From JADFUS01 sp036653215 (lineage in GTDB: Bacteria; Bacteroidota; Bacteroidia; Bacteroidales; Rikenellaceae): a stretch of DNA of 25,593 nt. The notes below the pieces were generated by a model, which saw nothing but the letters and a program-made list of their open reading frames with translations, made no database searches and was not told where the DNA came from. The translations under genes were made by a program, and so were the position numbers. Shown in pieces: positions 23,642-25,593 of this stretch (position 1 is the stretch's first letter; every line of letters starts with the position of its first letter). The stretch spans positions 1 to 25,593 of the forward strand of contig JAVVUK010000013.1 of NCBI GenBank assembly GCA_036653215.1, in the 5' to 3' direction.

Positions 23642-24827
23642 CACAAGAAAGATCTCCGATAGAATTAGTTGGATTGGTGTAAACGACCGTACAACAGAAC
23701 TTTTCGAGTCTATGTGGCCTTTGCCAAATGGAGTAGCATATAACTGCTATCTTATCAACGATGAGAAAACAGCCCTTTTAGACACTGTTAAACTCGGCTC
23801 TTCGCCCGATTTTGTAGATACAGTAGAGCACATCTTGGATGGTAAAACTTTAGATTATCTAATTGTTAACCATGTAGAGCTTGACCATACTGGGGAGTTG
23901 AAAAATCTTGTTAAGAGATACCCAAATATAAAAATAATAGGTAACGCTAAGACTAACAAAATGTTGGAGAATTATTTTGGTCTTGGAAGTTCTCTTCAAG
24001 AGGTGAAAGAGGGTGATACTCTTTCTTTGGGTCATCATGAGTTAACCTTTGTGTTCACTCCTTGGGTGCACTGGCCTGAAGTAATGGTTACATATGACAA
24101 GACCGAAAAGGTGCTCTTCTCGGCGGATGCCTTTGGAAGCTTTGGGACTCTTGATGGAGGCATCTTTGACGATGAGCTAAATTTTGACTATTACAAAGAT
24201 GATATGTTGCGTTACTACTCAAATATAGTAGGCAAGTATTCTAAATTTGTACAAAAGGCGTTTGAGAAATTATCTGCCTATGAGATAAAAACGATATGTC
24301 CTCTTCATGGTATGGTATGGCGTAGTGAGCCTCAAAAGGTGATCGGACTATATGACAAATGGAGTAAGCAAGAGGCTGATGATGCTGTTGTTGTGATCTA
24401 TGGTTCTATGTATGGAAATACAGCGATCATGGCAGACGAAATGGCACGTGAGCTTTCGGCAGCGGGGGTTAAGGATATACGTGTCTATGACGTTTCTAAG
24501 ACGCACGTCTCTTTCCTTATTAGTGAGGTGTGGCGTTGTAAAGGTGTTGTGTTAGGCAGTTGTGCATACAACGGAGAGATGTTCCCACTTATGGCAAACC
24601 TAACACACGATTTGTTACACGTAGGTGCTAAAAATAAGGTGTTTGGTGTTTTTGGTTCTTATACATGGAGTGGTGGAGGTGTCAAAAATCTAAAATTATT
24701 TGGTGAGGCTGCTCTTTGGGAAATGGTGCCCGAATGTTTAGATATGTGTGGAACGCCAAACAGCGATAAACTCCTTCCTCTAAAGGCGATAGCCAAATCG
24801 ATAGCAGAACGTTTAAAAACAATTTAA
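23634..24827 (+). CDS. Flavodiiron protein (FprA/NorV-type A)
   Basis: This is a two-domain flavodiiron enzyme of 397 residues that reduces O2 to water and/or NO to N2O, protecting anaerobes from oxidative or nitrosative stress. The metallo-beta-lactamase-like domain has the complete diiron ligand set: His80, Glu82 and Asp84 (NHVELDHTG, with His85 adjacent), His146 (VHWPE), Asp165 (SADAFGSFG) and His225 (PLHGMVW). The flavodoxin domain starts at about residue 252 with VVVIYGSMYGNTA, the FMN phosphate loop, and has GVFGSYTWSGGG near the C-terminus. There is no rubredoxin domain, so it needs a separate electron donor, not seen here. O2 versus NO preference cannot be inferred. It overlaps the GT4 gene by 8 bp and is the last gene before a strong terminator. 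Confidence 0.95.
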   Translation: MNNTRKISDRISWIGVNDRTTELFESMWPLPNGVAYNCYLINDEKTALLDTVKLGSSPDFVDTVEHILDGKTLDYLIVNHVELDHTGELKNLVKRYPNIKIIGNAKTNKMLENYFGLGSSLQEVKEGDTLSLGHHELTFVFTPWVHWPEVMVTYDKTEKVLFSADAFGSFGTLDGGIFDDELNFDYYKDDMLRYYSNIVGKYSKFVQKAFEKLSAYEIKTICPLHGMVWRSEPQKVIGLYDKWSKQEADDAVVVIYGSMYGNTAIMADEMARELSAAGVKDIRVYDVSKTHVSFLISEVWRCKGVVLGSCAYNGEMFPLMANLTHDLLHVGAKNKVFGVFGSYTWSGGGVKNLKLFGEAALWEMVPECLDMCGTPNSDKLLPLKAIAKSIAERLKTI

Positions 24828-24845
24828 ACAGTTTTTAAGTATAAT

Positions 24846-24878
24846 AACGAGGGTGATCATTTTTTTGTCACCCTCGTT
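24846..24878. terminator. Strong bidirectional terminator
   Basis: AACGAGGGTGA (24846-24856) and TCACCCTCGTT (24868-24878) form a perfect 11-bp stem with an 11-nt T-rich loop, 18 bp after the fprA stop codon and 4 bp after the end of the converging gene. It should end both the aroQ-fprA array and the SAHH-like transcript. Confidence 0.85.
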
Positions 24879-24882
24879 GTAT

Positions 24883-25593
24883 TTAGAACAGCTCATCACC
24901 TATTTTACCATTCCTTTTTACGATATTTAAAAGTTCGTCCTCAAGTTCTCTCTTTGGTTCTATCAATCCAATATGTGAGGTGTTATTTAATAATTCTAAA
25001 GCTCCTAAATTATGTAATGCCATTGTAGTCTCGATATATCTCATGTGTGTTGGCTCTTGCAGGATAAAATTCAATGGCTTTTTATTTTCTAAAACTCTTT
25101 CACATGGCATTTTGTCACCAAATTCATCTTCAACGCCCATATTTGCAATTATAGCTTTTGAAGTCATGATATCTGTGGCGTATGATGATACAGCATCTTT
25201 TACCCCAGTGGCGGTAACAATAGCATAGGCTTTAGCAATAGCCTTTCTAACATCTGCCTCAAGGCTATTCTCATCAAAGACAATGACTTTAGCTCCCATT
25301 TTTCTGCCATAAGAAGCAATGCCTTGTCCAACTTTACCATTCCCAAAGATTACTAATAGTCGACCATCCCATACATTATATCCTAATTGTGCCATGGCAC
25401 GAAAATAACCATCACCAGTTCCTAAAGATGTCTCAATAAGTTTAATTTTTGAACTATCGGCAAGAAAAACAGGTTTAGAGCAATTTTTATATACTTCTAC
25501 TCCGCTACGAGTTAGTTCTACATAACCTATTTTGGCAATAACACCTGCAAAAGCACCTGCACAATCTAATACAAGATCGAACTCTCGTCCACA
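24883..25593 (-). CDS. Adenosylhomocysteinase-like NAD-binding protein, C-terminal part (partial)
   Basis: The frame enters from the right edge and ends at a TAA at 24883-24885, giving 236 residues. It starts CGREFDLVLDCAGAFAGVIA, continues with YVELTRSGVEVY, KPVFLADSSKIKLIETSLGT and GDGYFRAMAQLGYN, then a Rossmann site VIFGNGKVGQGIASYGRKMG and AKAYAIVTATGVKDAV. The order resembles the NAD domain of S-adenosylhomocysteine hydrolase, where VVAGYGDVGKG is the usual motif. The canonical C-terminal pieces are absent: there is no HPSFVMSNSF (here EPTHMRYIETTMALHNLGA) and no Lys/Tyr-rich tail completing the partner's NAD site. It is thus a divergent relative; SAH hydrolysis is unproven and another NAD-linked reaction is possible. 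The N-terminal part is outside the window. It converges on fprA across a shared terminator. Confidence 0.6.
   Translation of the reverse strand, partial: CGREFDLVLDCAGAFAGVIAKIGYVELTRSGVEVYKNCSKPVFLADSSKIKLIETSLGTGDGYFRAMAQLGYNVWDGRLLVIFGNGKVGQGIASYGRKMGAKVIVFDENSLEADVRKAIAKAYAIVTATGVKDAVSSYATDIMTSKAIIANMGVEDEFGDKMPCERVLENKKPLNFILQEPTHMRYIETTMALHNLGALELLNNTSHIGLIEPKRELEDELLNIVKRNGKIGDELF

Overview
The window is an AT-rich chromosomal segment that looks like Bacteroidota, most likely order Bacteroidales. The signs are Bacteroides-type promoters (TAnnTTTG at -7, in one case TTTG 19 bp upstream), A-rich translation starts without Shine-Dalgarno sequences, a DUF3575/DUF3868-like gene pair, the Bacteroidetes form of pyruvate kinase, and aroQ-pyk adjacency. 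Genus cannot be told from the sequence. No rRNA, tRNA, CRISPR array, transposase or prophage gene is visible. The sequence is scaffolded, with a 100-N gap at 9869-9968.

Left arm (1-3710, minus strand): the start of an RND efflux permease, its lipoprotein adaptor, a MATE exporter and a family 2 glycosyltransferase. Divergent from these, on the plus strand, are an S41/CTP-type PDZ protease and then carA-carB (carbamoyl-phosphate synthase), which have their own promoter. Between carB and lpxB lies a 110-bp-period tandem repeat array that broke the assembly; its last partial copy ends 5 bp before the lpxB start codon. lpxB (lipid A disaccharide synthase) is followed by two hairpins, one of them a good intrinsic terminator, and then by a translationally coupled pair of small secreted proteins (DUF3575 and DUF3868-like).

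A bidirectional terminator (12616-12663) separates these from a minus-strand operon thiL-thiD-divIC, which joins the last steps of thiamin diphosphate synthesis to a divisome coiled-coil protein. thiL diverges from aroQ across a compact regulatory region with two facing -7 boxes, a palindrome midway between them, and a hairpin-rich aroQ leader of about 115 nt.

From aroQ a tightly packed nine-gene plus-strand array runs to 24827: aroQ, pyk, nucleoside phosphorylase, dnaN, a DEDDh exonuclease, a LysM/periplasmic-binding-protein hybrid, an M24 peptidase, a GT4 glycosyltransferase and a flavodiiron protein. Genes overlap or are separated by at most 17 bp. A perfect 11-bp-stem terminator (24846-24878) ends the array and also serves the converging partial gene, an atypical adenosylhomocysteinase-like NAD-binding protein that runs off the right edge.

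Most content is conserved housekeeping. The points most worth a second look are the repeat array at lpxB, the divergent SAHH-like protein, the orphan LysM/PBP protein, the orphan DUF3575/DUF3868 pair with its shared 14-mer, and the thiL/aroQ control region. No clearly new multi-gene defence or mobile system is visible.
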